The notes beneath the pieces were generated by a model. That model was given only the letters and a program-made list of their open reading frames with translations, searched no databases and was not told the origin of the DNA. DNA of 51,062 nt from Oscillospiraceae bacterium (GTDB lineage Bacteria > Bacillota > Clostridia > Oscillospirales > CAG-272): positions 1 through 51,062 of the forward strand of contig SVTD01000009.1 of the NCBI GenBank assembly GCA_015063955.1, in the 5' to 3' direction. The position numbers and the translations under genes are program-made. Of this stretch, positions 32,141-41,137 are shown piece after piece. Each line of letters opens with the position of its first letter. The first letter of the stretch is position 1.

Positions 32141-33148
32141 ATGATAGAAGACGTAATAAAGCTTGGGCTTTTAATAATAGTTATCGTATGCTCTTACTTA
32201 TCATCAAGATGGGTGCTAAACGCGGTATACAGAAGCGCCGGACTTACAAAGGAAGAGGTATTTTCCTATCGTGCATCAGTTTCGAGAAGCAAGCATTCCG
32301 GACGTCGGTTGAATAGTTGGATATTGCAGAATTCAAAGAATCCTTCAAGTACGCAAAAATACATAAATCTATATACGTTCGCAACTGCAGCAGGTGCGTT
32401 TTACGCATCACTGACTTTCATTGCCATCATAGTTGACAGTGCCGTTTTGTTCAAGATCCATATTGCGGCGGGAATCGCTTTACTTTTGTTCTATGCATTT
32501 TTGTTTGTTTCAGGCAATCAATACAAAAAAGCAAAGGAAGATAAAGGTTCTATAAAGAGCGATACCGAGGATTACGTTGATTTTATTAAAAGAAAAACTG
32601 AGGAAGAACGTGAAAAATCGGGAGCCGGCAAGAAGAATCTTTTTGTCGGAATTATTGAATTAATTATCATCATAGGTTTGATGGTATTTATCGTCGTGGC
32701 AGTAACCAAATGTACTAATGCGCCTATGACTGCAACATCGTACAGCGCGGTTTGGGATGCGGCGGAGGATATGGATTGTCTGACCTTTGATACACTTGAA
32801 AAGTACAGAGCAGACTGGAAGGACAACGAAGAAGAAAAGAGACTCTTGAAAGCTTTATCTGCTGATAAGAACGGCTTGGTTATTGAGTATTTCGAGTTTC
32901 TTGAAGATACTTACGCAAAAAATATAATGTCTCAGTGGATAGACGCATTAAGAGAAAAAGAAGGTTATGACGAAGATAGAGAAACTCTTGATAGCCGAGG
33001 AAATTATAATATTTTCGTTTATTCAAATGAAAAAACTGTCTTGAAAATGTACAGAGTGGATAAGACCCTTTTGATAATACAATATCCTAAGAATGAAAAG
33101 CCGGCAGCAGATGAGTTTCTTGTGAATATCGGATATAAGGATGAATAA
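32141..33148 (+). CDS. four-TM protein with C-terminal extracytoplasmic-type domain, unknown
   Basis: 335 aa. Four hydrophobic helices are seen (about 5-25, 77-97, 102-123, 168-190) with a basic loop after the first (VSRSKHSGRRLN). A charged helical segment lies between TM3 and TM4 and a roughly 145-residue soluble C-terminus follows TM4. Four TMs put both ends on the same side. No family was recognised. GGAGGATTACTATG fixes ATG 32141, not the ORF-track 32111. Codon use is more AT-rich than that of its neighbours. It stands alone between the spoIIID terminator and a repeat, so it may be accessory. Confidence 0.68.
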   Translation: MIEDVIKLGLLIIVIVCSYLSSRWVLNAVYRSAGLTKEEVFSYRASVSRSKHSGRRLNSWILQNSKNPSSTQKYINLYTFATAAGAFYASLTFIAIIVDSAVLFKIHIAAGIALLLFYAFLFVSGNQYKKAKEDKGSIKSDTEDYVDFIKRKTEEEREKSGAGKKNLFVGIIELIIIIGLMVFIVVAVTKCTNAPMTATSYSAVWDAAEDMDCLTFDTLEKYRADWKDNEEEKRLLKALSADKNGLVIEYFEFLEDTYAKNIMSQWIDALREKEGYDEDRETLDSRGNYNIFVYSNEKTVLKMYRVDKTLLIIQYPKNEKPAADEFLVNIGYKDE

Positions 33149-33152
33149 TTTT

Positions 33153-33241
33153 GTAGGGGCGACCATCGGTCGTCCGCTTGCTGAAAGAACGTTTACTGTA
33201 TTCTTTCTGTATGCAGGCGGACGACCGATGGTCGCCCCTAC
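33153..33241. repeat. perfect 25-bp-arm inverted repeat
   Basis: GTAGGGGCGACCATCGGTCG... (33153-33177) is exactly reverse-complemented at 33217-33241, separated by 39 bp. The arms themselves contain the smaller palindrome CGACCATCGGTCG. No ORF is inside. This resembles dispersed non-autonomous repeats of gut Firmicutes; it may also fold as a terminator-like RNA for the gene upstream. Confidence 0.85.
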
Positions 33242-33271
33242 GATGTTTTTTGTGAAATAAATCTCATTAGT

Positions 33272-33317
33272 GAAAATCTTTGCAAAAGTCGCACTTACAG
33301 CTTCTGCAAAGATTTTC
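33272..33317 (-). terminator. hairpin downstream of xylB
   Basis: GAAAATCTTTGCA (33272-33284) and TGCAAAGATTTTC (33305-33317) form a 13-bp stem with a 20-nt loop, directly after the minus-strand xylB stop. The U tract is interrupted, so efficiency is uncertain. Confidence 0.6.
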
Positions 33318-33328
33318 GTTTATTTATT

Positions 33329-34822
33329 TCAGATATCTGCAAGAGCGTGGTACTGCGCTTTGAGGGCGGGGTAGATCTCTTTGTAGATGTTATAGTATTT
33401 TTTGTACTGTGCCGTAGCATCGCTGTCGGGAGAAAGCTTTTCTCCGTCACGAACAGCACGGCGGCATCCCTCCTGAACAGAGGAATATACGCCTGCAGCA
33501 CATCCGCCGAGTATCGCCGCGCCAAGAGCGGGACCTTCGTCGGATTCCATAGTCTTTACGTCGATGCCGAAGCTGTCGCAAAGGATCTTTCTCCAGAGGG
33601 GGCTCTTTGCGCCGCCGCCGCAGAGCGCCATATCAGAGGTAGTTACCCCCATTTCTCCGAGAACCTCAAGGCAGGAGCAAAGGGAATAGGAAACGCCCTC
33701 AAGCACCGCGCGGCCCATATGAGCCTTCGTGTGCATTGCGGAAAGACCGAAGAATGCACCGCGCACCTTAGTATCGAGGAGAGGTGTACGCTCACCCATA
33801 AGATAGGGAAGATAGAGAAGTCTGTCGGCTCCTATGGCGATCTTTTCAGCTTCTTTATCGATTTCCTTATATGAAAGGTTCTCCGCAACGTTGTGCTTGA
33901 ACCAGTTGAGGGAAAGACCTGCCGCCTGAGTTACGCCCATAACGTGCCACTGACCGGGAACTGCGGTGCAGAAGGTGTGAACTCTGCCGCTTTTATCGAT
34001 CTCGGGCTTATCCATATGGGCAAAAACTACGCCGCTGGTACCAACGGTAGTAAATGCCTTACCGCATTCTACAACGCCGCAGCCAACAGCCGCCGCTGCG
34101 TTGTCTCCGGCACCTCCCGCAACGGGAATACCCTCGGTAAGACCTGTCAGAGCGGCAACGTCTGCCGTAATATGGCCCGTAACGTCGGGGCTTTCGTAAA
34201 CCTTTGCAAGGAGCGCTTTATCAATACCGAGCTTTTCGAGAACCTCGTCACTCCAGCATCTTCCGGGAATATCGAGAAGCTGCATACCGGATGCGTCGGA
34301 GACCTCGGTTGCAAACTCGCCTGTGAGCTTAAATCTGATATAGTCCTTGGGAAGAAGGATGTGTGCACAGCGAGCATAGTTTTCAGGCTCGTGGTTTTTT
34401 ACCCACATGATCTTGGATGCGGTAAATCCTGCAAGGGCAGGATTTGCGGTGATCTCGATAAGTCTTTCGTGACCTACAAGCTCTTCGATCTGCTTACACT
34501 CTTCGGCTGTTCTTCCGTCACACCAGATGATGGATCTTCTGATTACCTTGCAGTCATCATCAAGCATTACGAGACCGTGCATCTGTCCTGAAAGACCGAT
34601 GCCTGCTATCTCGCCGTCCTTTGCCGCAGGGCAGATCTTTTTCAGTGTTTCTACAACTGCATTCCACCAGTCCTCGGGCTCCTGCTCCGCCCAGCCGTTT
34701 TGGGGCTGATAAAGAGGATACTCAACGGTGGCTGAGGCAATAACGTGGCCTTCCGTGTCAAAAAGGGCGCTTTTCGTGCCTGAGGTACCGATATCGATAC
34801 CTATCAAATACTTGTTTTCCAC
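33329..34822 (-). CDS. xylB: xylulokinase
   Basis: A 497-aa FGGY-family kinase that phosphorylates D-xylulose to xylulose-5-phosphate. N-terminal phosphate 1 motif DIGTSGTKSALFD (about 9-21), GLSGQMHGLVMLD near 77-89 with the substrate-binding MH, the catalytic Asp in AGGAGDNAAAAVG (about 233-245), and C-terminal GGGAKSPLW are all present. It lies 10 nt downstream of xylA on the same strand. Together they form the xylose isomerase pathway into pentose phosphates. Confidence 0.96.
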   Translation of the reverse strand: MENKYLIGIDIGTSGTKSALFDTEGHVIASATVEYPLYQPQNGWAEQEPEDWWNAVVETLKKICPAAKDGEIAGIGLSGQMHGLVMLDDDCKVIRRSIIWCDGRTAEECKQIEELVGHERLIEITANPALAGFTASKIMWVKNHEPENYARCAHILLPKDYIRFKLTGEFATEVSDASGMQLLDIPGRCWSDEVLEKLGIDKALLAKVYESPDVTGHITADVAALTGLTEGIPVAGGAGDNAAAAVGCGVVECGKAFTTVGTSGVVFAHMDKPEIDKSGRVHTFCTAVPGQWHVMGVTQAAGLSLNWFKHNVAENLSYKEIDKEAEKIAIGADRLLYLPYLMGERTPLLDTKVRGAFFGLSAMHTKAHMGRAVLEGVSYSLCSCLEVLGEMGVTTSDMALCGGGAKSPLWRKILCDSFGIDVKTMESDEGPALGAAILGGCAAGVYSSVQEGCRRAVRDGEKLSPDSDATAQYKKYYNIYKEIYPALKAQYHALADI

Positions 34823-34832
34823 CTTCGACCTC

Positions 34833-36146
34833 TCAGGAAAAGATTACGGAGTTTACAACGCTCTCAAGGTATTCCTGTCTGCCGCTTTCGGGCTTAACGT
34901 CGTCGGAGAGAGAAAGGGCATAGTCGGAAAGGGATTCGAGAGTAGCTGTGCCGTTTACGATATCAAGGCCGATACCGCTGTTATAGGATGCGTATCTGTT
35001 CTCAACGAATTCTTCGATTCTGCCGTCCTCGATAAGCTTGTAGGCGTTGATAAGACCGAGTGCAAATGCATCCATACCTGCGATATGAGCGAGGAAGATG
35101 TCCTCAATAGTATTGGAGCCGCGGCGAGTCTTTGCGTCAAAGTTGAGACCGCCGTTTGTAAATCCGCCTGCCTTTACGATCTCATACATTGCATAAGTCG
35201 TATCGTAAACGTTGGTGGGGAACTGGTCTGTGTCCCATCCGAGATGGTTGTCGCCCTGGTTTGCGTCAACGGAACCGAGGATACCGTTGTCACGGCAGAT
35301 ACGAAGCTCGTGCTCGAAGGTGTGACCTGCGAGAGTTGCGTGGTTTGCTTCGATATTAAGCTTGAAATCGCGGAGAAGATCGTACTTGTGGAGGAAGCCG
35401 AGAACGGTAGCCGCATCAAAGTCGTACTGATGCTTTGTAGGCTCCTTAGGCTTAGGCTCGATGAAGAAGTCGCCTGTAAAGCCCTTTGAGCGCGCATATG
35501 CTACCGCCATCTTGAGAAGACGTGCATAGTTGTCGATTTCAAAGCCCATCTTAGTGTTGAGAAGGGTCTCGTAGCCCTCACGGCCGCCCCAGAATACGTA
35601 GCCTGTACCGCCAAGCTCGATAGTAATATCAATAGCCTTCTTTACCTGAGCTGCCGCATAGGCGAAAGCATCAGCGTAGGGGCTTGTTGCCGCACCGTGC
35701 ATATATCTTGCGCGGGAGAAGCAGTTTGCAGTACCCCAAAGAAGCTTAATGCCGTACTTTTCCATCTGCTCCTTGATGATGGGAACGATGATATCAAGAT
35801 TCTTCTGGAAATCGGAAAGGGACTCTCCCTCGGGAGCGATGTCTCTGTCGTGGAAGCAGAAATACTCGATGCCAAGCTTGTGCATCATTTCAAAGCCTGC
35901 ATATACCTTCTGCTTGTAGATCTCAAGGGGATCTGCACCGCCGAAGGACTTATCGATAGTTCCGATACCGAACATATCAGTACCGTCAGCGCAGAGGGTG
36001 TGCCAGTAGCACATAGAGAAGCGGAGGTGCTCAGCCATTGTCTTGCCGCCGATCACGCGATCCTTGTCATAGTACTTAAAAGCAAGGGGATTCTTGGATT
36101 CGGGGCCCTCATAATTGATTACGGGAATGTTAAAAAGCTCATTCAT
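34833..36146 (-). CDS. xylA: xylose isomerase
   Basis: A 437-aa TIM-barrel class II isomerase converting D-xylose to D-xylulose with two divalent metals. The catalytic His is in [13 protein letters not shown] (about 97-109), metal ligands are in [17 protein letters not shown] (about 230-246), and [14 protein letters not shown] is conserved. The length matches class II enzymes with the N-terminal extension. Its start is preceded by AGAAAGGTAAGAACACCAATG. No xylose transporter or XylR regulator is adjacent. Confidence 0.97.
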   Translation of the reverse strand: MNELFNIPVINYEGPESKNPLAFKYYDKDRVIGGKTMAEHLRFSMCYWHTLCADGTDMFGIGTIDKSFGGADPLEIYKQKVYAGFEMMHKLGIEYFCFHDRDIAPEGESLSDFQKNLDIIVPIIKEQMEKYGIKLLWGTANCFSRARYMHGAATSPYADAFAYAAAQVKKAIDITIELGGTGYVFWGGREGYETLLNTKMGFEIDNYARLLKMAVAYARSKGFTGDFFIEPKPKEPTKHQYDFDAATVLGFLHKYDLLRDFKLNIEANHATLAGHTFEHELRICRDNGILGSVDANQGDNHLGWDTDQFPTNVYDTTYAMYEIVKAGGFTNGGLNFDAKTRRGSNTIEDIFLAHIAGMDAFALGLINAYKLIEDGRIEEFVENRYASYNSGIGLDIVNGTATLESLSDYALSLSDDVKPESGRQEYLESVVNSVIFS

Positions 36147-36181
36147 TGGTGTTCTTACCTTTCTTATATTTTATTAATTAC

Positions 36182-36210
36182 ACTTTACCACATTATGTTA
36201 TAAATTGCAA
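36182..36210 (-). promoter_or_regulatory. promoter of xylAB
   Basis: On the minus strand, TTGCAA (36210-36205), a 17-bp spacer, TAAAGT (36187-36182), 35 bp upstream of xylA. No clear cre site or XylR operator was recognised around it. Confidence 0.5.
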
Positions 36211-36220
36211 TGAAAACATA

Positions 36221-36250
36221 AAAAACAGCGGCCTTGAACCGCTGTTTTTT
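36221..36250. terminator. terminator downstream of the first sialidase-fold gene
   Basis: AAAAACAGCGG / CCGCTGTTTTT with a 7-nt loop. A and T runs on both sides suit either direction; it separates the 36264 gene from xylA. Confidence 0.88.
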
Positions 36251-36263
36251 ATGAATTTAAATA

Positions 36264-37466
36264 TTATTCCCAACCGCCGGTATATCCGGAGGCGCGGAGC
36301 TCTGCCATTTCAGCGTCGCGCTTCTTGAATGCTTCAAGAGCCTCGTCGCCGCCGGCATTATCGCCGAGGCGCCACTTTGTCCAGAGAACGCTTGTGTTGC
36401 CTTCGCCGGGCCAGGGCTGATAGTAAACCGTAAGGATAGAACCGTCGGGAAGCTCAACGGATGCAGGGTATCCCATATCGCAAACGTAGGGTACTCTGTC
36501 ATTGATGGTGTAATCCTCAGTCCAGGTTTCACCGCCGTCGTAGCTTACCACAGCGCGCTCACTTCGGATACCGTTTGTTCTTCTGGAGTAAGAGCAGATA
36601 ACGGCACCTGAGGAGTGTACCATAAGGTGAGGAGGCATACCGTCAACACCGATGCATTTGGGTGTGGACCACGTAGCACCCTTATCATCGGAGTATGTGA
36701 TATATGTAGAGAGCATAGGCTCAGTCTTTCTCTCGTGAACGCGGATAGCGCCGAGAAGACGGCCGGAGGGAAGCTCTACGATGTGAGGCTCGTGCATATT
36801 CTCAACGATGCAGTCCTCGCCAACGGGAACGGTACCCGTGTGAGTCCACGTATAACCGCCGTCGTGGCTGGAGTATACAACGATGGGGGAGGGAGCAACG
36901 TACTCGTTGATCATTTCCTTACCCATATATACGAGAGTTCCGTCCTTGCAAACACTGGGGCCGTGAGGAGCTGTAAGGTTTACTCTGATGGGATCGGACC
37001 AGGTGATACCGTAGTCCTCGGAAACCTTTACGTAGGAGCGGTTTCCTGTAGCAAAGAACTCGGGATCAAGAGTTCTGAGAGCGTCGCCGAAGCCCTTGGA
37101 GATAGCCTTGGGGCCGTCACCGAACCAAGGGTATTCCTGAATCTGATCGAAGAAGTTATCAAGTGTTTCGGTGAACCAGCTGAAGACCATCTTGCCGTTA
37201 CCGCAGTAAACGATACCTGCGTCTCTGTCATCGAAGTAGGAGTCGTTTACGATAATGGGGGGAGACCATGTCTTTCCCTGGTCATAGCTTACGTACATGC
37301 AGTTTTTTCCGCAGGGGTCAACGTGGGAAAGACGCATGGAGGACGCTACGCAGTAAAGCACTCCGCGGTCGTCGATCGTTACGCTGGGCCAGCCGTTATA
37401 GTTAAACCAAGTACCTTTGAGGTTATTAACACGGCCGTGCTCCGTTTCGGGGAACATGAGTTTCAT
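36264..37466 (-). CDS. Asp-box (sialidase-fold) protein, paralogue 1
   Basis: A 400-aa beta-propeller protein with several Asp boxes of the S-x-D-x-G-x-T-W type (YVSYDQGKTWSPP, SEDYGITWSDP, SSHDGGYTWTHT, SDDKGATWSTP, SYDGGETWTED). It has no signal peptide, so it is probably cytosolic. Sialidases (GH33) share this fold, but the canonical FRIP motif near the N-terminus is not visible; MRLSHV stands in that area. Glycosidase activity on sialic acid is therefore doubtful. The start is MKLMFPE at 37466, behind AAAGGAATTACTATTATG. It is closely similar to the 38241 gene, and another hydrolase or sugar-binding role is possible. Confidence 0.8.
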   Translation of the reverse strand: MKLMFPETEHGRVNNLKGTWFNYNGWPSVTIDDRGVLYCVASSMRLSHVDPCGKNCMYVSYDQGKTWSPPIIVNDSYFDDRDAGIVYCGNGKMVFSWFTETLDNFFDQIQEYPWFGDGPKAISKGFGDALRTLDPEFFATGNRSYVKVSEDYGITWSDPIRVNLTAPHGPSVCKDGTLVYMGKEMINEYVAPSPIVVYSSHDGGYTWTHTGTVPVGEDCIVENMHEPHIVELPSGRLLGAIRVHERKTEPMLSTYITYSDDKGATWSTPKCIGVDGMPPHLMVHSSGAVICSYSRRTNGIRSERAVVSYDGGETWTEDYTINDRVPYVCDMGYPASVELPDGSILTVYYQPWPGEGNTSVLWTKWRLGDNAGGDEALEAFKKRDAEMAELRASGYTGGWE

Positions 37467-37515
37467 AATAGTAATTCCTTTCTTGTGTCGCCACATGTCG
37501 TGTACATACTAGTGC

Positions 37516-37544
37516 ATTATAAACGAATAGTTTTTCAAATGCAA
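37516..37544 (-). promoter_or_regulatory. promoter of sialidase-fold paralogue 1
   Basis: On the minus strand, TTGCAT (37544-37539), a 17-bp spacer, TATAAT (37521-37516). The leader, about 45 nt, includes a partly symmetric ACGACATGTGGCGACA that could be a regulator site. Confidence 0.6.
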
Positions 37545-37575
37545 GCAAATACAGGAAAAAAATGAAAGTAATTTG

Positions 37576-38244
37576 TTAATATCCGTTGCTTACAACAACC
37601 GTAGCACCGCTGCTACCTTCAATATATGCAGTAAGCCTTATGGATTTGACCGAATAGATCTCTTTTCCCGCGGTCAGTTTAAAGGAGGAGATCACGGAAT
37701 CCTCATTCGTTGTATTTTCTGTGAGATGATAGTACCATCCGCCGTCCTGATGGATATCGTCGTATAGATATACTTCAAGATACCCCTCAGCAATTACCGC
37801 CTCTGCATCAACGTAGCTTTTGATCTCAAGAGCTTTCTCTGTTCCGTCCTTGAGAGTGTATTCAAGGAGAAAATAAGGCTTCACAAGGCTGTCAGGCGAG
37901 ATCTTTTCAGACTGTTCGACCCATAGTTCTTTATAGTCTGATCCTACGAGTGAATCATCGCTTGAGGGAATAACGTCAAAAACTGCAATATCCTTACCGG
38001 ACACCCAAGGCTCGTGCCATTCGGTCAGCCTTGTATAGTTACCGTACGTCGTAAGCTCATCGTAAAAGCCGATAAGGCAGGGAAGCGGGGGCTCAGTCTC
38101 CGGCGGTGAGGTGGTTACCTCGGAAACTACTATATTGATATTATCGGTATCAAAGGTCGTTTCCTCTTTTTCATTATCCCGGGCTGTACAGGAGCACAGC
38201 AAAACGGATAGCGCAATTATGAGAATAAGTCCTCTTCGTATCAT
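37576..38244 (-). CDS. putative lipoprotein between the sialidase-fold paralogues
   Basis: 222 aa with a lipoprotein signal (MIRRGLILIIALSVLLCSC; lipid Cys about 19), a Thr/Glu/Pro-rich linker to about residue 53, and a C-terminal region rich in beta strands with no recognised family. It overlaps the upstream sialidase-fold gene (38241) by 4 nt (ATGA), so the two are co-translated. That links a surface-anchored protein to a cytosolic Asp-box protein; a binding or uptake role is only inferred. Confidence 0.72.
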   Translation of the reverse strand: MIRRGLILIIALSVLLCSCTARDNEKEETTFDTDNINIVVSEVTTSPPETEPPLPCLIGFYDELTTYGNYTRLTEWHEPWVSGKDIAVFDVIPSSDDSLVGSDYKELWVEQSEKISPDSLVKPYFLLEYTLKDGTEKALEIKSYVDAEAVIAEGYLEVYLYDDIHQDGGWYYHLTENTTNEDSVISSFKLTAGKEIYSVKSIRLTAYIEGSSGATVVVSNGY

Positions 38245-39446
38245 GCTTCTTCTGCTTTTCTGCGTTCCTTCATCTCAGCGTCAAGCTTCTTGAATGCTTC
38301 GAGAGCTTCGTCGCCGCCTGCGTTGTCACCGAGGCGCCAGGTGGAGCAAAGAACGCTTGTGGGGTTCTCCCCGGGGGCTCTCTGATAGTATACCGTCAGG
38401 ATAGAGCCGTCGGAAAGCTCAACGGATGCGGGATAACCCATGTCACAAACGTAGTGAAGGTTATCGTTTATTGTGTAATCTTCAGTCCATGTTTCACCGT
38501 TATCGTAGCTGACAACGGCTCTCTGACTTCTGATGCCGTTTGTTCTTCTGGAATAAGAGCAGATAACGGCACCTGAGGAATGTACCATTAGATGAGGAGG
38601 GCTTCCGTCAACGCCGATACACACGGGCTTTGACCAGGTCTTGCCCTTATCGTCGGAATATGTAGTAAATACGGTAAAGAAGGGATCGAGGTCGTTACAG
38701 TGAACTCTGATAGCTCCGAGAAGTCGGCCGGAGGGAAGCTCTGTAACGTGGGGCTCGAAGGTGTTGAGGCTTGTGATAATATCACCGTTGGGAACAGTAC
38801 CTGCGATCTCCCAGGTATGTCCGCCGTCACAGCTTACGCAGGCGGTAACGGGAGGACGCTCGCAGCTTTCATCGTCTCCGTCATCTCTTCCCATACGGTT
38901 GCCGAGATAAACGATCGTACCGTCCTTGCAAACACAGGGTCCGTGAGGCGCGGTAACGGGTACTCTTACAGGCTCGGACCAGGTTATACCGTAGTCCTCG
39001 GAAAGCATAACGAAGGAGCCGCAATATTTTTTGAACTCTTCAGGGGGAAGGTCTCTGAGAGCACCGCCAAAGCCGCGAACAAGAGCCTTGCCTGCATCGC
39101 CGAACCAATCGTATCCCTGAATATGATCGTAGAAATCGTGGCTTCCGACTGAGAACCAGTTAACAAGGAGGCGGCCGTTACCGAGATAAACGATACCCAT
39201 ATCGCGGTCATCGGCAAAGGTGTCGTTGATCACGATGGGAGGAGACCAGGTCTTACCCTCGTTGTAGCTGACGTACATACAGTTCTTACCCGCGGGGCAA
39301 ACGTGGGAAAGACGGAACGCAGATGCAGTAGCGTAGAGAACGCCGCGGTCGTCCTTGCAAACCGTTGGCCAGCCGTGATAGTTAAACCAGCTTGTAGCCT
39401 TGGGGCTGACGCGTCCGTGGACCGCGTCGGGGAACATAAGCTTCAT
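38241..39446 (-). CDS. Asp-box (sialidase-fold) protein, paralogue 2
   Basis: 401 aa, collinear with paralogue 1 and sharing long blocks: KNCMYVSY.EGKTWSPP, ITWSEPVRVPVTAPHGP, PSGRLLGAIRVH, SPPHLMVHSSGAVICSYSRR and CDMGYPASVEL. Differences cluster in loops (residues about 125-140, 185-215), where substrate contacts would be expected. No signal peptide. The GAAAGGATATAAATTATG context supports the start. It is the first gene of a two-gene operon with the lipoprotein. The close pair indicates a tandem duplication with later insertion or retention of the lipoprotein gene. Confidence 0.8.
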   Translation of the reverse strand: MKLMFPDAVHGRVSPKATSWFNYHGWPTVCKDDRGVLYATASAFRLSHVCPAGKNCMYVSYNEGKTWSPPIVINDTFADDRDMGIVYLGNGRLLVNWFSVGSHDFYDHIQGYDWFGDAGKALVRGFGGALRDLPPEEFKKYCGSFVMLSEDYGITWSEPVRVPVTAPHGPCVCKDGTIVYLGNRMGRDDGDDESCERPPVTACVSCDGGHTWEIAGTVPNGDIITSLNTFEPHVTELPSGRLLGAIRVHCNDLDPFFTVFTTYSDDKGKTWSKPVCIGVDGSPPHLMVHSSGAVICSYSRRTNGIRSQRAVVSYDNGETWTEDYTINDNLHYVCDMGYPASVELSDGSILTVYYQRAPGENPTSVLCSTWRLGDNAGGDEALEAFKKLDAEMKERRKAEEA

Positions 39447-39475
39447 AATTTATATCCTTTCGCACATATAATTAT

Positions 39476-39505
39476 ATTTTAATTTTAAACCATTAATCCC
39501 GTCAA
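39476..39505 (-). promoter_or_regulatory. promoter of sialidase-fold paralogue 2
   Basis: On the minus strand, TTGACG (39505-39500), an 18-bp spacer, TAAAAT (39481-39476). Confidence 0.5.
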
Positions 39506-39620
39506 TTCAATAGAAAACATAAAAGTTTACTATAAATTATTCTTCTTTTTCCATTATTTTTACATAGCAAGAATGATCTCCGGTATTAATTAACTTTACT
39601 TTCGTTGATCTCTGAAAGCC

Positions 39621-39659
39621 GCACCTGCTCGGGTTTATCCTGGGCAGGTGCTTACTTTT
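39621..39659 (+). terminator. orphan intrinsic terminator upstream of the GH43 gene
   Basis: GCACCTGC (39621-39628) / GCAGGTGC (39644-39651), then TTACTTTTTT. No gene ends upstream on this strand, so it may end a short untranslated transcript or lie in a regulatory leader. The rest of 39506-39660 shows nothing recognisable. Confidence 0.6.
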
Positions 39660-39662
39660 TTC

Positions 39663-39690
39663 TTGATTTATTAAAAAACCGTGATATACT
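39663..39690 (+). promoter_or_regulatory. promoter of the GH43 gene
   Basis: TTGATT (39663-39668), a 16-bp spacer ending TGA, TATACT (39685-39690), about 28 bp before the start. Confidence 0.65.
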
Positions 39691-39718
39691 TAATGTATAA
39701 AATGATCGGAGCTTTGCT

Positions 39719-41128
39719 ATGAAAAATCAAGCCTTTAATCCAATACTTCCCGGATGGGAATATATCCCCGACGGGGAGCCTCACGTGTTCGGCGACCGTG
39801 TATATCTTTTCGGAAGTCACGACCGCTTTGACGGTGATGATTACTGCCAGAACAACTACGTTTGCTGGTCAGCTCCCGTTGACGACCTTTCCGACTGGCA
39901 GTTCCACGGCGAGATATTCGACGTAAGAAGCGATCCTCTCAACGAAAACGGTGAGTTCTGCGGCTATGCTCCCGACTGCTGTCAGGGACCTGACGGGCGG
40001 TTCTATCTTTACTATGCCTTGAACAACCATCTTGCAATGTCCGTTGCCGTTTGCGACTCTCCGGCAGGGAAGTATACCTTCCTCGGTCATATGAAAACTC
40101 CCGAGGGAAGGATATGGGGAACGGATACGGGCGATGCATACGTTTTCGATCCCGGTGTCCTCGTTGACGACGACGGCAGCATTCATCTTTATATGGGCTT
40201 CTCGCCTACAGACGGTATGAAGGGCTGCGACCTTGAAATTTTTCTCAGGCGATGGAATACCAAGGGATGTCATCACGTTGAGCTTTGCAGCGATATGGTC
40301 ACAATGAAGACTGAGCCGATACTTGTGGTCCCCGGCTGTGAGGCGTCTGCAGATACTTCCTTCGAGGGTCACGCCTTTTTTGAAGCTCCCAGCATACGGA
40401 AGTTCTTCGGAAAATACTATTTTATATATTCCTCTGAGCATTTTCAGGAGCTTTGCTATGCTGTCGGTGATGCACCCACGGGTCCCTTTGAATATAAGGG
40501 CAGACTTGTCAGTAACGGTGATATAGGTATGGTTGAGGGCTGGCATCCTATGAACCATATCGGAAACAATCACGGAAGTCTTGTTGAGATAGAAGGGAGC
40601 TACTACGTTTTCTATCACAGACATACCAATAATTCAGATTATTCAAGACAGGCCTGCGCGGAAAAAATCGAGCTTCTCGCGGACCGTACCTTCCTGCAGG
40701 CTCCTATTACAAGCTGTGGTCTTAACGGAGGGCCTCTCAGAGCCGCGGGTGAATACAGAGCAAGCATCGCCTGCAATATGACGGCAGACAGGGAGAATTC
40801 ACCTTATATTACGCAAAACGGCACCGACCGTGAGGAAAATGACGATCAGTATATTAAAAATATGACTGACGGAGCCTTTGCTGGCTTTAAATATTTCGAT
40901 TTTAAGGGCGGAGAGAGCCTTTCCGTAGTAGTTAAGGCAGACGGCGACGGATGCCTTGAGGTGTCAAACGAGCCCTTGGGAAAACCGATTATCACCGTTT
41001 TTATAAAAGACTCCAAAGAACCCTGCCGTTTTATTGGCGACGGCACCCTTGATCCCGGAATCAAGCCGCTGTTTTTTACCTATAAGGGTAGCGGCAGCTG
41101 TGATTTTATATCCTTTAGCTTTAATTGA
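39719..41128 (+). CDS. glycoside hydrolase family 43 enzyme
   Basis: 469 aa, a five-bladed beta-propeller of GH43 with a C-terminal beta-sandwich extension (about 330-469). The N-terminal catalytic base region is NPILPGWEYIPDGEPHVF (7-24), the pKa-modulating Asp is in YVFDPGVLVDDDGSIHLY (about 142-159), and the acid Glu is in FFEAPSIRKFFGKYYF (about 221-236). Known members are beta-xylosidases or alpha-L-arabinofuranosidases. There is no signal peptide, so it acts on imported oligosaccharides. The location next to xylAB supports a pentose-releasing role. The SD is unclear (CGGAGC 12 nt upstream). Confidence 0.88.
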   Translation: MKNQAFNPILPGWEYIPDGEPHVFGDRVYLFGSHDRFDGDDYCQNNYVCWSAPVDDLSDWQFHGEIFDVRSDPLNENGEFCGYAPDCCQGPDGRFYLYYALNNHLAMSVAVCDSPAGKYTFLGHMKTPEGRIWGTDTGDAYVFDPGVLVDDDGSIHLYMGFSPTDGMKGCDLEIFLRRWNTKGCHHVELCSDMVTMKTEPILVVPGCEASADTSFEGHAFFEAPSIRKFFGKYYFIYSSEHFQELCYAVGDAPTGPFEYKGRLVSNGDIGMVEGWHPMNHIGNNHGSLVEIEGSYYVFYHRHTNNSDYSRQACAEKIELLADRTFLQAPITSCGLNGGPLRAAGEYRASIACNMTADRENSPYITQNGTDREENDDQYIKNMTDGAFAGFKYFDFKGGESLSVVVKADGDGCLEVSNEPLGKPIITVFIKDSKEPCRFIGDGTLDPGIKPLFFTYKGSGSCDFISFSFN

Positions 41129-41137
41129 GAGGAAACT

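Noticed and set aside
34728-35489. 253-aa and related plus-strand ORFs opposite xylA/xylB
   Set aside because: Shadows of genes with clear xylose isomerase and xylulokinase signatures.
36615-37565. 316-aa plus-strand ORF opposite sialidase-fold paralogue 1
   Set aside because: Antisense of a gene with multiple Asp boxes; no SD and no recognisable domain.
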